A program made the position numbers and the translations under genes. A stretch of DNA of 64,000 bases from an uncultured Ignatzschineria sp. GTDB taxonomy: Bacteria; Pseudomonadota; Gammaproteobacteria; Cardiobacteriales; Wohlfahrtiimonadaceae. The stretch lies in the NCBI GenBank assembly GCA_945639195.1, contig CALZEE010000001.1:186001-250000 (forward strand). The letters run 5' to 3'. Position 1 is the stretch's first letter, and every line of letters starts with the position of its first letter. Under the pieces are notes generated by a model. That model was not told the origin of the DNA. It saw only the letters and a program-made list of their open reading frames with translations, and did no database searches. This document shows positions 7,962 to 16,397 of this stretch, in pieces.

Positions 7962-8852
7962 TTATACCAATGCGCTGATGAGTTCATCACGATCGCCAGG
8001 GAGAAGATCGATCATCGGAATCTCAATCATCGTGTAAGCACCTGGTGCTTGTTTGGTAGCAGCTCTGGCGGTTGAAACAAGGATCTGCGCTGTTAAAGCG
8101 GGGTTATTGACGCGCATATCAAACTCAAAGAGCTGGTTGTCTGTTTTACCAGAAACACCTTTGCGGGTGATAGAAACGCCATGACCAGCATCTTTAAGGG
8201 AGTCGATAGAATCAACTTGCTTGATAACAGTATCGTCATTTTTGAAATAATCATCATTGAGGATTGTTGATTTTACCGTTTCAAAATCTGATCCCGATTC
8301 GACTTCAATATAAACCATGCGGCGATGCTGACCCGTGCCGATGGGAATCGTCATTGAGAGCGCATCCTTGACACCAGGAATTGATTTAACCGCTGTAGAG
8401 TGACCCATGCTCATGCCAGGACCGAAGTTCGTGTAAGAGATCCCTTTAGGTGCACAAGCTAAGAGAAGCGCGCGAATAATCGAATCAGAACCTGGATCCC
8501 AACCTGCAGAAACAATGGCGCTCTTACCATGTGCTTTGGCGATGCTATCGAGTTCTCTACGTGTTGCTGCGATCTCTGAGTGAATATCGAAGCTATCTAC
8601 AGTATTGATACCTAGTTTGAGGCACTCGATGGCGTAGGTTTTGATTTGGCGGCTTGGCACACAAAGAATTGCGATATCGACATTTTCAAGATCTTTAATG
8701 TCCGTTACGATTGGGTAATTTACGCCAGGAATCGTGGTCGCTTGGCGGCGAACAATGCCGGCAACAGAGAAGTCATCGGCGGCTTCAAGAGCATCGAGAA
8801 CGTAACGGCCAATGTTGCCATAGCCAATAATTGCAGCGTTGATTTTATTCAT
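7962..8852 (-). CDS. ddh: meso-Diaminopimelate D-dehydrogenase
   Basis: NADPH-dependent reductive amination of tetrahydrodipicolinate to meso-diaminopimelate, the single-step route to DAP, or the reverse. The 296-residue product shows the nucleotide-binding start IIGYGNIGRYVLDAL, then CVPSRQIKTYAIECL, VDSFDIHSE, the substrate region SAGWDPGSDSIIRAL, NFGPGMSMGHSTAVKSI and PIGTGQHRRMVYIE, all typical of Ddh. ATG 8852 has GGAG 9 bases upstream; the in-frame TTG at 8867 is less likely. It lies between metI and metQ on the same strand with hairpins on both sides. Ddh is uncommon in Gammaproteobacteria, which usually use the succinylase pathway, so horizontal acquisition is possible. Confidence 0.9.
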   Translation of the reverse strand: MNKINAAIIGYGNIGRYVLDALEAADDFSVAGIVRRQATTIPGVNYPIVTDIKDLENVDIAILCVPSRQIKTYAIECLKLGINTVDSFDIHSEIAATRRELDSIAKAHGKSAIVSAGWDPGSDSIIRALLLACAPKGISYTNFGPGMSMGHSTAVKSIPGVKDALSMTIPIGTGQHRRMVYIEVESGSDFETVKSTILNDDYFKNDDTVIKQVDSIDSLKDAGHGVSITRKGVSGKTDNQLFEFDMRVNNPALTAQILVSTARAATKQAPGAYTMIEIPMIDLLPGDRDELISALV

Positions 8853-8883
8853 TAAATAGATCTCCAATAGTAAAAGTTGAGAG

Positions 8884-8927
8884 ACGTGACAGGGGGCATT
8901 GAAAATCTTAGGTCAGCACTGTCACGT
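8884..8927 (-). promoter_or_regulatory. Long inverted repeat between metI and ddh
   Basis: A perfect 9-bp inverted repeat, ACGTGACAG (8884-8892) and CTGTCACGT (8919-8927), is separated by 26 bases. There is no T tract. It could be an RNA hairpin setting the metI/ddh boundary or a DNA operator; the sequence does not say which. Confidence 0.4.
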
Positions 8928-8943
8928 TTGAATAGCGATGATT

Positions 8944-9621
8944 TTATTTGCGAGTATAGTGGCGGATCAGCCAGTCTCCAGTCCATTGCATCACTTGAAC
9001 CATAATAATCAGAACAATGACGATTAGGTACATTAATTCAGCCATATTGCGGTGGAAACCAAATCTTACCGCGACATCTCCAAGACCTCCAGCACCGACT
9101 GTCCCGGCCATTGCCGTATAAGAGAGAATTAAGATCCCTGTGACCGTAATGCCGGCAATCAGGCTAGGGCGTGCTTCTGGGAGTAGAACTTTAAAAATGA
9201 TGGTTTTTAGTGGAGTTCCCATACTTTCAGCAGCTTCAATAACGCCTTTGTCGACTTCTCTAAAGGCAGTTTCCGCAAGGCGTGCAAAAAATGGTGCAGA
9301 GCCAATGACAAGAGGGAAGATTGCGCCTTTTATTCCCATTTTGGTCCCCATTAATTGGAAGGTCAGGGGTAATAACACTACGATTAAGATCAAAAAGGGG
9401 ATGGATCTTAAAATATTGGTCGCAAAGGAAAAGATGCGATAAAAGTTGGGTGCAGAGAGCAGTTGTCCTGGGGATGCAAGGAAGAGCATAACGCCCCACG
9501 GGAGTCCGATTAAAATTGTAAAGAGCCAGGTGAATCCGAGCATGATAAGCGTCACAAGGGTATTGTCCCAAATGATGTTCCAATATTGGGTATTACTGAG
9601 GGCATTTAAAAAATCAGTCAT
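8944..9621 (-). CDS. metI: Methionine-type ABC importer permease
   Basis: Inner membrane channel subunit, 225 residues, about five hydrophobic segments. The coupling motif region is EAAESMGTPLKTIIFKVLLPEARPSLIAG, which contacts MetN, followed by TAMAGTVGAGGLGDVAVRFGF, a highly conserved MetI signature. The first base of its ATG is the last base of the metN stop, so translation is coupled. It is followed by ddh rather than directly by metQ as in the standard metNIQ order. Confidence 0.94.
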   Translation of the reverse strand: MTDFLNALSNTQYWNIIWDNTLVTLIMLGFTWLFTILIGLPWGVMLFLASPGQLLSAPNFYRIFSFATNILRSIPFLILIVVLLPLTFQLMGTKMGIKGAIFPLVIGSAPFFARLAETAFREVDKGVIEAAESMGTPLKTIIFKVLLPEARPSLIAGITVTGILILSYTAMAGTVGAGGLGDVAVRFGFHRNMAELMYLIVIVLIIMVQVMQWTGDWLIRHYTRK

Positions 9622-10691
9622 TATGAAAGCGCTCCTTGTAATGAGGTAGACGTTGATCCAGTTGTGTTATTTTTTTGTCTAAATAACGGCGTTGTAGAGA
9701 TGCCTCTTGCATTAAAGAGCGAGATTGCTTGAATAGTCTCTTTAGGCTCTCCACTTAATGCAACAACGAGCTGGCCATAAGGAATATCGCGAATATAACT
9801 GATTGAGCCAGAGAGAATTGAGAGATCAATATTACTCTTTTTGATAATTTGACTCAGATGAGGTTCGAAGGCCTCGGTGCCGATATAAGAGAGCTGATAG
9901 AGGTAATCTGCTTGTGTAGGATTACGCTTTAGGTACTTCTCTAACTCATTTTGCTCTGTTTTATCGAGAATGAAATCTTGTGTTACGGTTGATTGAGGGT
10001 GAAGGAATACCTCTTCTACGGGACCTTCTTCAATAATCTTACTGTCGTGGATCACCGCAACACGATGGCAGATTGAGCGAATGACTTCCATTTCATGGGT
10101 GATGATCACGATCGTGAGTCCCAATTTTTGGTTGATATCGACTAAGAGTTCTAATATTGATTGCGTGGTTTGTGGATCAAGTGCCGAGGTTGCTTCATCG
10201 CATAGAAGAACTTTTGGGCTATTGGCAATGGCTCTAGCGATCCCGACGCGTTGCTTTTGTCCGCCAGAGAGTTGTGCGGGGTATTTGTCTCGATGGTCTG
10301 TAATATCGACAAGATGTAGGAGTTCTTCTACACGAGCTTTAATCTTTTGTTCCGGCATTTTTTCAAGGCGGAGAGGGAAAGCGATATTGTCGTATATGGT
10401 TTGGCTAGAAAGCAGATTGAAGTGCTGGAAGATCATGCCGATTTTACGGCGTTCGTGCATCAAACCTTTTTTTGAAAGCGCTGTAATATCGACGTCGTCT
10501 ATAATTACATGTCCACTATCAGGTCTTTCTAAAAGGTTTAGGCAACGAATTAGGGTGCTTTTCCCAGCACCTGAATGACCAATCACCCCAAATATCGTCC
10601 CTTCTTCTATCGTAAGTGAGATATCGTTAAGGGCAATTTTGGGGCCTTCTTTTGTCGAGTAGGATTTTTTGAGATGTTCTATTTTTATCAT
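9621..10691 (-). CDS. metN: Methionine-type ABC importer ATPase
   Basis: Cytoplasmic ATPase driving uptake, 356 residues. The N-terminal ABC domain has Walker [14 protein letters not shown], the signature LSGGQKQRVGIARA and Walker B VLLCDEATSALDP with the downstream switch ITHEMEVIRSICHRVAVI. Residues about 270-345 form the NIL domain that in E. coli MetN binds methionine and inhibits transport. This is direct sequence support for a MetN rather than a generic amino-acid ATPase. First gene of the metN-metI-ddh-metQ operon. I could not recognise a MetJ box or SAM riboswitch upstream. A small open frame overlaps its start. Confidence 0.95.
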   Translation of the reverse strand: MIKIEHLKKSYSTKEGPKIALNDISLTIEEGTIFGVIGHSGAGKSTLIRCLNLLERPDSGHVIIDDVDITALSKKGLMHERRKIGMIFQHFNLLSSQTIYDNIAFPLRLEKMPEQKIKARVEELLHLVDITDHRDKYPAQLSGGQKQRVGIARAIANSPKVLLCDEATSALDPQTTQSILELLVDINQKLGLTIVIITHEMEVIRSICHRVAVIHDSKIIEEGPVEEVFLHPQSTVTQDFILDKTEQNELEKYLKRNPTQADYLYQLSYIGTEAFEPHLSQIIKKSNIDLSILSGSISYIRDIPYGQLVVALSGEPKETIQAISLFNARGISTTPLFRQKNNTTGSTSTSLQGALS

Positions 10692-10765
10692 GAGCGTTCT
10701 ATATAAGGTAAGAGATCTTCGAGATCCTCTTTATAAAAGATAAATTCCTGTTTGTGAGAATCCAT
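10688..10765 (-). CDS. Possible 25-codon leader peptide or gene remnant overlapping metN start
   Basis: From ATG 10765 a 25-residue frame (MDSHKQEFIFYKEDLEDLLPYIERS) ends in a TGA that overlaps the metN ATG as ATGA, the usual sign of translational coupling. The same frame is open upstream to 10828 without another ATG and reads like an amphipathic protein tail (NELFDTLENSIFRILASFL). No good ribosome site precedes the ATG (an AGGA lies 17 bases away). It may be a leader peptide, the 3' remnant of a lost first operon gene, or chance. No methionine run suggests classical attenuation. Confidence 0.25.
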   Translation of the reverse strand: MDSHKQEFIFYKEDLEDLLPYIERS

Positions 10766-10828
10766 CAAAAAAGAGGCTAAGATCCTAAAAATACTGTTCT
10801 CTAGAGTATCAAAAAGTTCGTTTCGACG

Positions 10829-11038
10829 TCACAATTTTAACCTTAAAACAAGCATATGATCAGATTTTTCTCTAAGCCATAGATGGGGTTATAGCCTTTT
10901 ACATTTGCGATAGTTCTTTTACTTTTATTTTGAGATAATCCATTATGTTTTATTTTAAATATTTGATCTTTTTGTGTATCTCTTGTTGTTTGTTTTTTTA
11001 GGGGTACTTTTTAGAGTTTTTAGTAATAGGAGTAAGTA
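10829..11038. other. Divergent intergenic region metN / DUF1090 gene
   Basis: AT-rich region that must hold the promoters for the metN operon (minus) and the small periplasmic protein gene (plus). I see poly-T rich tracts but no convincing -35/-10 pair, MetJ box (AGACGTCT repeats) or riboswitch. Confidence 0.4.
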
Positions 11039-11476
11039 ATGAAACGCGTGATTGTAATGACTTTCTTATTTGTCGGTTTTTTGACGCCATCAATTTCGAT
11101 GGCGAATTATGGTTGTGAGCGAAAACTTGCCGCTTTAGAAAAGCAGCTGTCATATGCTAAACAATATGGAAATACCCATAGAGTCGCGGGGCTTGAACGT
11201 GCGATTGCAAACGTAAAGACCTATTGTGGCGGAGGATACAAGGTTGATTCGCCAGAAGCGAAGGATCATTATAAGGCTGAGCTACGTCTTGAAAAGTCTG
11301 AGGAGATTTTAGAGAAAATTGCTGATGCCCATAAAGATCTAGCGAAAGCAGAGTATAAATATGAGAAAGCAAAGTATAAGGGTGATTTTGAAGATCAATT
11401 AGAAGCAGAATATAAAATGAAAGAAGCAAGAATGCGTATTGATATGTATGAGAAATACATGGAGACATTAAAGTAG
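11039..11476 (+). CDS. DUF1090 (YqjC-like) periplasmic coiled-coil protein
   Basis: A 145-residue protein of unknown function. Residues 1-22 are a signal peptide ending SMA, so the protein is periplasmic. The DUF1090 hallmark follows: GCERKLAALEKQLSYAKQYGNTHRVAGLERAIANVKTYC, with the two conserved cysteines likely to form a disulfide. The C-terminal half is a charged lysine/glutamate-rich helix predicted to be coiled coil, ending YEKYMETLK. Related to E. coli YqjC, whose role is undefined. Single-gene unit with ribosome site AGGAGTAAGT. Family call is good; function unknown. Confidence 0.85.
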   Translation: MKRVIVMTFLFVGFLTPSISMANYGCERKLAALEKQLSYAKQYGNTHRVAGLERAIANVKTYCGGGYKVDSPEAKDHYKAELRLEKSEEILEKIADAHKDLAKAEYKYEKAKYKGDFEDQLEAEYKMKEARMRIDMYEKYMETLK

Positions 11477-11496
11477 TTATTGATCATCACTTTATG

Positions 11497-11532
11497 AAAA
11501 GTCCGCTAGAGAGATTGATTCAGGCTTTTTTT
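11497..11532 (+). terminator. Likely terminator after the DUF1090 gene
   Basis: AAAAG(T)CC at 11497-11504 can pair with GGCTTTT starting at 11523 across an 18-base loop, followed by a run of eight T. The stem is imperfect. Confidence 0.5.
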
Positions 11533-11909
11533 GTGCGCTAGAAATTAAAAAAATACGAGAGCGAACAAGCTCTAGAGGCTTTTGAGGTGTTTCTAGCAAA
11601 GAATATAGCGGCGAATAGACGCCAAGAACTTCCATTTCTGTAAATGCTTACGTTAATTTGTGAAGAGAAAAATAAGCGTTATTCTCAACGAATATCCGTT
11701 ATACTGTTAATGATACTTATTTTAATTTGCCTCAAGAAAAGAGATCTTTCCTTGGGGCATCTATTAATTGTGTGAAAAAGCAATCGTGCGAGAAACCGTC
11801 GATTGTTAAATGGATATAGATAAGATGAAAGCTTATCTATTTTGTTTTTCACAAAATAAGCAGAACTGTGAATACGGTGGGGCTTATTTAAGACAAAGAG
11901 GATGATTTT
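11533..11909 (+). promoter_or_regulatory. aceE leader: -10 element, large hairpin and inverted repeat
   Basis: A TATACT -10 candidate lies at 11700-11705, without a clear -35. Downstream is a large hairpin: TGCCTCAAG (11728-11736) and AAAG (11738-11741) pair with CTTT (11746-11749) and CTTGGGGCA (11751-11759), with one A/C mismatch and a GATC-centred 4-base loop; no T tract follows. A second dyad, ATTTTGT (11839-11845) and ACAAAAT (11851-11857), flanked by GCTT/AAGC, lies 50 bases before aceE. Pyruvate-responsive PdhR operators in E. coli are ATTGGTnnnACCAAT dyads; this one differs in sequence and spacing, so its regulator is unknown. No gene is visible in this 377-base stretch. Confidence 0.45.
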
Positions 11910-14579
11910 ATGGTAGACCAAAAGTTGTTGAATGACATCGACCCATTAGAAACCCAAGATTGGGTCGATTCAATCGAGAGTGTCCTTGAAGTTGAAGGCG
12001 AGGAACGCGCGCACTTCTTAATTGAGAAAGTGATCGAGCGAGCACACCGAGATGGTGTTGAAATTCCTTTTGCTGGGACGACAGAATATATCAATACGAT
12101 CCCTGCAGATAAGCAGCCCCGTTATCCAGGAAACTCAGAATTAGAACATAAAATCCGCTCATACATTCGCTGGAATGCAATGGCGATGATCGTTCGTACG
12201 AATACGGAAGATTCAAGCTTAGGCGGACACATTGCGAGTTATGCTTCACTCTCTACAATGTGGGAAGTAGGTTTTAACCACTTCTGGAAAGGGAAGACAG
12301 ATACGCAAGATGGCGATTTAATCTTCTTCCAAGGGCACTCAAGTCCTGGAATCTATGCGCGTGCCTTTATTGAAGGACGTATCACAGAAGAGCAAATGAA
12401 TAGCTTCCGCCGTGAAGTCGACGGTAATGGTCTCTCTTCATATCCGCATCCATGGCTCATGAAAGATTTCTGGCAGTTCCCTACCGTATCAATGGGACTT
12501 GGTCCGCTTCAAGCGATCTATCAGGCGCGTTTCTTAAAGTATCTTCATTCACGTGGCCTTGCGAACACTGAAGGCCGAAAAGTATGGTGCTTCTGTGGGG
12601 ATGGTGAGATGGATGAGCCAGAATCACTAGGCGCAATCTCACTAGCGGGTCGTGAGAAACTCGACAACTTAATCTTTGTGATCAACTGTAACTTACAGCG
12701 TCTTGATGGCCCTGTTCGTGGTAACGGTAAAATCATTCAAGAATTAGAATCAGGTTTCCGTGGAAATAACTGGAACGTGATTAAACTCATCTGGGGTAAT
12801 GGCTGGGATTCACTCCTTGCACAAGACCATGATGGGATTTTACGTAAACGTATGATGGCTTGCGTGGATGGGGATTATCAAACCTATAAATCACGTGATG
12901 GCGCATATGTGCGTGAAAACTTCTTCAATACACCAGAGCTAAAAGCAATGGTAGCGCATATGTCAGACAATGATGTATGGCGTTTAAATCGTGGTGGTCA
13001 TGACGAAAACAAAGTTTATGCCGCTTATGATTCTGCTGTGAAAACAGTGGGTAAACCAACCGTAATTTTAATCAAAACGATTAAAGGTTACGGTATGGGT
13101 CAAGATGGTGAAGCGCAAAACGTCGCTCACCAACAAAAATCAATCAGTATTGAATCGCTTCGTCGCTTCCGTGACCGTTTTGAAGTGCCAATTTCAGATG
13201 AAGATTTGGAAGCAGTAAACTTCATTCGTCCGCCAGAAGGAAGCCCTGAACTTGAGTACCTTCATGAGCGTCGCCGTACACTCGGTGGTTATGTGCCATC
13301 ACGTCGTGTGCAAGCAAATGAAAAGCTCTCTGTACCAAAATTAGATGCTTTCAAGGCGCAATTAGAAGCAACCGCAGAAGGTCGTGAGATCTCAACAACA
13401 ATGAGTTTCGTGCGTATCCTTAACACAATTGTTAAAGATAAAGCGATTGGTAAACGTGTTGTGCCAATTCTTGTGGATGAGTCACGTACATTCGGAATGG
13501 AAGGCATGTTCCGTCAACTTGGTATCTGGTCACAAGCAGGGCAGCAATACACACCGCAAGATGCCGGCCAATTGATGTTCTATAAAGAGACTAAAGATGG
13601 TCAGATTCTCCAAGAGGGAATCAACGAGGCGGGTGGCGTAAGTTCATGGATCGCAGCAGGGACTTCATATTCCAACTCGAACGTTGAGATGATTCCTTTC
13701 TTCGTTTGTTACTCAATGTTCCAAATGCAAAGAACGTTTGACCTTATCTGGGCGGCTGCCGACCAAAGAACTCGCGGGTTCTTAATGGGTGGTACTGCTG
13801 GAAGAACAACGCTTAACGGCGAAGGTCTTCAGCATGAAGATGGTCATAGCCATGTGATGGCGAGCTTAATTCCTAACTGTATGTCGTATGATCCGGCGCT
13901 TCAATTTGAGCTAGCCGTGATTATGCAAGATGGTCTTCGTCGTATGGTTGAAGAGCAAGAAGATGTCTTCTACTACATCACCATGATGAATGAGAATTAC
14001 GCGCATCCTGAGATGCCAAAAGGTGTTGAGAAAGATATTCTAAAAGGAATGTACCTTCTTAAAGCCGGCGATAAAGGGAAGAACCCACGTGTTCGACTCT
14101 TAGGTGCGGGTACTATTTTACAAGAAGTGATTCAAGCTGCTGATCTTCTTAAAAATGACTGGAATGTTGATAGTGATCTCTATAGTTGCCCAAGCTTCAC
14201 AGAGCTTGCGCGTGATTATAATGAGTGTGAGCGTCAAGCGCTCTTCCATCCTGAAAGCGAAAAACCTGAATCATTCGTTTCAAAAATGCTCAATGGCTCT
14301 GACGCGCCTGTGATCGTTTCAACGGACTACGTGCGCATGTATGCAGATCAGATTCGTCCGGCAGTTAAAGCGCCATATCGTGTGCTTGGTACCGATGGTT
14401 TTGGTCGTTCAGATACTCGTGCGCAGCTTCGTAAGTTCTTTGAGGTGGATCGCTACTACGTAGTTATTGCTGCACTTAAAGAGCTTGCAGACGCTGGAAC
14501 AATTGCGCAATCAGTTGTGACAGAAGCAATTAAGAAATACAACATTGACGTTAATAAACCAAATCCACTTTGGGTTTAA
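11910..14579 (+). CDS. aceE: Pyruvate dehydrogenase E1 component, homodimeric
   Basis: Thiamine-diphosphate-dependent decarboxylation of pyruvate and reductive acetylation of E2. At 889 residues it matches the single-chain proteobacterial E1 (E. coli AceE 887). The ThDP motif is GDGEMDEPES followed by NLIFVINCNLQRLDGPVRGNG. HSSPGIYARAF and GGHDENKVYAAYDSAV are in the first domain. GRTTLNGEGLQHEDGHSH and the C-terminal VLGTDGFGRSDTRAQLRKFFEVDRYY are family signatures. The ribosome site GAGGATG precedes ATG 11910. First gene of aceE-aceF-lpd; a hairpin separates it from aceF. Confidence 0.97.
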   Translation: MVDQKLLNDIDPLETQDWVDSIESVLEVEGEERAHFLIEKVIERAHRDGVEIPFAGTTEYINTIPADKQPRYPGNSELEHKIRSYIRWNAMAMIVRTNTEDSSLGGHIASYASLSTMWEVGFNHFWKGKTDTQDGDLIFFQGHSSPGIYARAFIEGRITEEQMNSFRREVDGNGLSSYPHPWLMKDFWQFPTVSMGLGPLQAIYQARFLKYLHSRGLANTEGRKVWCFCGDGEMDEPESLGAISLAGREKLDNLIFVINCNLQRLDGPVRGNGKIIQELESGFRGNNWNVIKLIWGNGWDSLLAQDHDGILRKRMMACVDGDYQTYKSRDGAYVRENFFNTPELKAMVAHMSDNDVWRLNRGGHDENKVYAAYDSAVKTVGKPTVILIKTIKGYGMGQDGEAQNVAHQQKSISIESLRRFRDRFEVPISDEDLEAVNFIRPPEGSPELEYLHERRRTLGGYVPSRRVQANEKLSVPKLDAFKAQLEATAEGREISTTMSFVRILNTIVKDKAIGKRVVPILVDESRTFGMEGMFRQLGIWSQAGQQYTPQDAGQLMFYKETKDGQILQEGINEAGGVSSWIAAGTSYSNSNVEMIPFFVCYSMFQMQRTFDLIWAAADQRTRGFLMGGTAGRTTLNGEGLQHEDGHSHVMASLIPNCMSYDPALQFELAVIMQDGLRRMVEEQEDVFYYITMMNENYAHPEMPKGVEKDILKGMYLLKAGDKGKNPRVRLLGAGTILQEVIQAADLLKNDWNVDSDLYSCPSFTELARDYNECERQALFHPESEKPESFVSKMLNGSDAPVIVSTDYVRMYADQIRPAVKAPYRVLGTDGFGRSDTRAQLRKFFEVDRYYVVIAALKELADAGTIAQSVVTEAIKKYNIDVNKPNPLWV

Positions 14580-14587
14580 TGGATAGG

Positions 14588-14607
14588 GCGCCTCTTTAGC
14601 GAGGCGC
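14588..14607 (+). terminator. Intercistronic hairpin aceE-aceF
   Basis: GCGCCTC (14588-14594) pairs with GAGGCGC (14601-14607) around a 6-base loop, followed by TTCCTC rather than a T run. More likely a processing or stability hairpin, or a weak attenuator, than a full terminator. Confidence 0.5.
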
Positions 14608-14700
14608 TTCCTCATTGTGATGACCTATTGATGATCTCGGCAAGTCGATGCTCTGATCGAATAGGTGAAGGTAAATTAACGGATAAAAAGGATTAAAATT

Positions 14701-16386
14701 ATGGCAAATATTGATTTAAGAGTGCCAGATATCGGGAATTCTGACGCGGTTGACGTCATTGAAATCAACGTCAAAGTTGGTGATGTAGTGGCGATGGATG
14801 ACACGCTCATGACGCTTGAGTCTGATAAAGCATCAATGGATGTGCCGGCTGAGAAAGCGGGTAAAATCACAGAAATTTTGGTAGCAGTTGGGGATCAGGT
14901 AAAAACGGGTGATGTTATTGCACGTATTGAAGCGATCTCAGAAGAAGCGCCCGCTAAAGCGGTTGCGGAAGCTGTGGTAGAAGCGGCACCTGTTGCGGAA
15001 GTTGCTCCGGCGGCCGTTACCGCGCCTGTTGCTACGCCATCAGCACCCGCTGCGAGTAGTTCAGCTGAAACTGCGGAAATTAGAATTCCTGCGGTAGGTA
15101 ACTCAGATGAGTTAGATGTGATCGATATCGCGGTAAAAGTGGGCGATACGGTTGCTGTAGATGATACGCTCGCAACTTTAGAGTCTGATAAAGCCTCAAT
15201 GGATGTTCCTGCTGATAAAGCAGGTGTTGTAACGAGCGTTGCGATTTCTATTGGCGATAAAGTTAAAGAGGGTGATCTTGTTGTTACGATTCAGGTAGCG
15301 GGCAGTGCACCTGCAGTTGCTACAGCTACGCCTGTCGCAGCCCCAGTTGCTGCAGCTGTTGTAACACCGGCATCAAGCAATGTTCATGAAGATGCTTTAA
15401 AGGCGCCTCATAAAGGGGATCAAATTCCTGTTGCGCCGATCACGAATGCAGCAACGCTTGATTTTAGTGGTGCGCATGCATCACCATCAGTCCGCGCTTT
15501 TGCAAGAGAGCTAGGGGCTAACTTGAATGAAGTTGTTGGTTCTGGCCGTAATAAGCGTATCTTGCGTGATGACGTATTAAGTTATGTGAAGAGCGTATTA
15601 AGTGGCTCGGTGCAATCAGCAACGCAAAAATCAGTGGCTTCTAATGGTGGTGGATTAGATCTTCTTCCATGGCCAAAAGTTGATTTCGCGAAGTTTGGTG
15701 AAATTGAAGAGAAATCATTGAGCCGTATCCAGAAAATTTCAGGGGCAAATCTTGCGCGTAACTGGGCGATGATTCCTCATGTTGCGCAGTTTGATGAAGC
15801 GGATATTACAGAGCTTGAGAGCCTTCGTAAGCAGCTTAATAAAGAGTATGAGAGAGAGGGCGCACGCGTCACAATCTTAGCATTCCTCTTTAAGGCAGTC
15901 GTGAAAGCGCTTCAGAAATTCCCGCAATTTAATAGCTCACTTGAGGGTGATAAACTCATTCTTAAAAAATACTACCATATTGGATTTGCAGCAGATACGC
16001 CAAATGGTTTAGTGGTTCCTGTGATTCGTGATTGTGATAAAAAAGGCGTAATCGAGATTGCAGCTGAAATGCGTGAACTCGCAGGTCTTGCACGTGATGG
16101 AAAGTTAAAGCCAGATCAAATGACGGGCGGATGCTTCACGATCTCTTCACTCGGTGGTATCGGTGGTACAAACTTTATCCCAATTATTAATGCACCAGAA
16201 GTGGCAATCTTAGGCGTATCACGCAATACGATTAAGCCTGTCTGGAATGGTAAAGAGTTTGAACCGCGTATGATGATTCCATTATCACTCTCTTACGACC
16301 ATCGTGTGATTGATGGTGCATTGGGCGCACGCTTTATTGTGTATCTCAATGAGCTTCTAACAGATATGCGTCGTATGGTGATCTAG
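14701..16386 (+). CDS. aceF: Dihydrolipoyl acetyltransferase (PDH E2) with two lipoyl domains
   Basis: Core of the pyruvate dehydrogenase complex; transfers the acetyl group from lipoate to CoA. The 561-residue chain has two lipoyl domains (lipoyl lysines K43 and K164, both in ESDKASMDVPA), each followed by an Ala/Pro/Val-rich linker. A peripheral subunit-binding domain follows (ASPSVRAFARELGANLNEVVGSGRNKRILRDDV region), then the catalytic domain ending with the active-site motif SYDHRVIDGALGARF. E. coli AceF has three lipoyl domains; here the third is on E3. Ribosome site AAAGGAT. The lpd start follows 11 bases after the stop. Confidence 0.97.
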   Translation: MANIDLRVPDIGNSDAVDVIEINVKVGDVVAMDDTLMTLESDKASMDVPAEKAGKITEILVAVGDQVKTGDVIARIEAISEEAPAKAVAEAVVEAAPVAEVAPAAVTAPVATPSAPAASSSAETAEIRIPAVGNSDELDVIDIAVKVGDTVAVDDTLATLESDKASMDVPADKAGVVTSVAISIGDKVKEGDLVVTIQVAGSAPAVATATPVAAPVAAAVVTPASSNVHEDALKAPHKGDQIPVAPITNAATLDFSGAHASPSVRAFARELGANLNEVVGSGRNKRILRDDVLSYVKSVLSGSVQSATQKSVASNGGGLDLLPWPKVDFAKFGEIEEKSLSRIQKISGANLARNWAMIPHVAQFDEADITELESLRKQLNKEYEREGARVTILAFLFKAVVKALQKFPQFNSSLEGDKLILKKYYHIGFAADTPNGLVVPVIRDCDKKGVIEIAAEMRELAGLARDGKLKPDQMTGGCFTISSLGGIGGTNFIPIINAPEVAILGVSRNTIKPVWNGKEFEPRMMIPLSLSYDHRVIDGALGARFIVYLNELLTDMRRMVI

Positions 16387-16397
16387 GAGAACATATA

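Noticed and set aside
9140-9442. 100-codon plus-strand frame opposite metI
   Set aside because: Antisense to the conserved permease; no ribosome site and no recognisable motif.
10081-10578. 165-codon plus-strand frame opposite metN
   Set aside because: Antisense to a well conserved ATPase gene, no ribosome site and serine/arginine-rich composition typical of a shadow frame.
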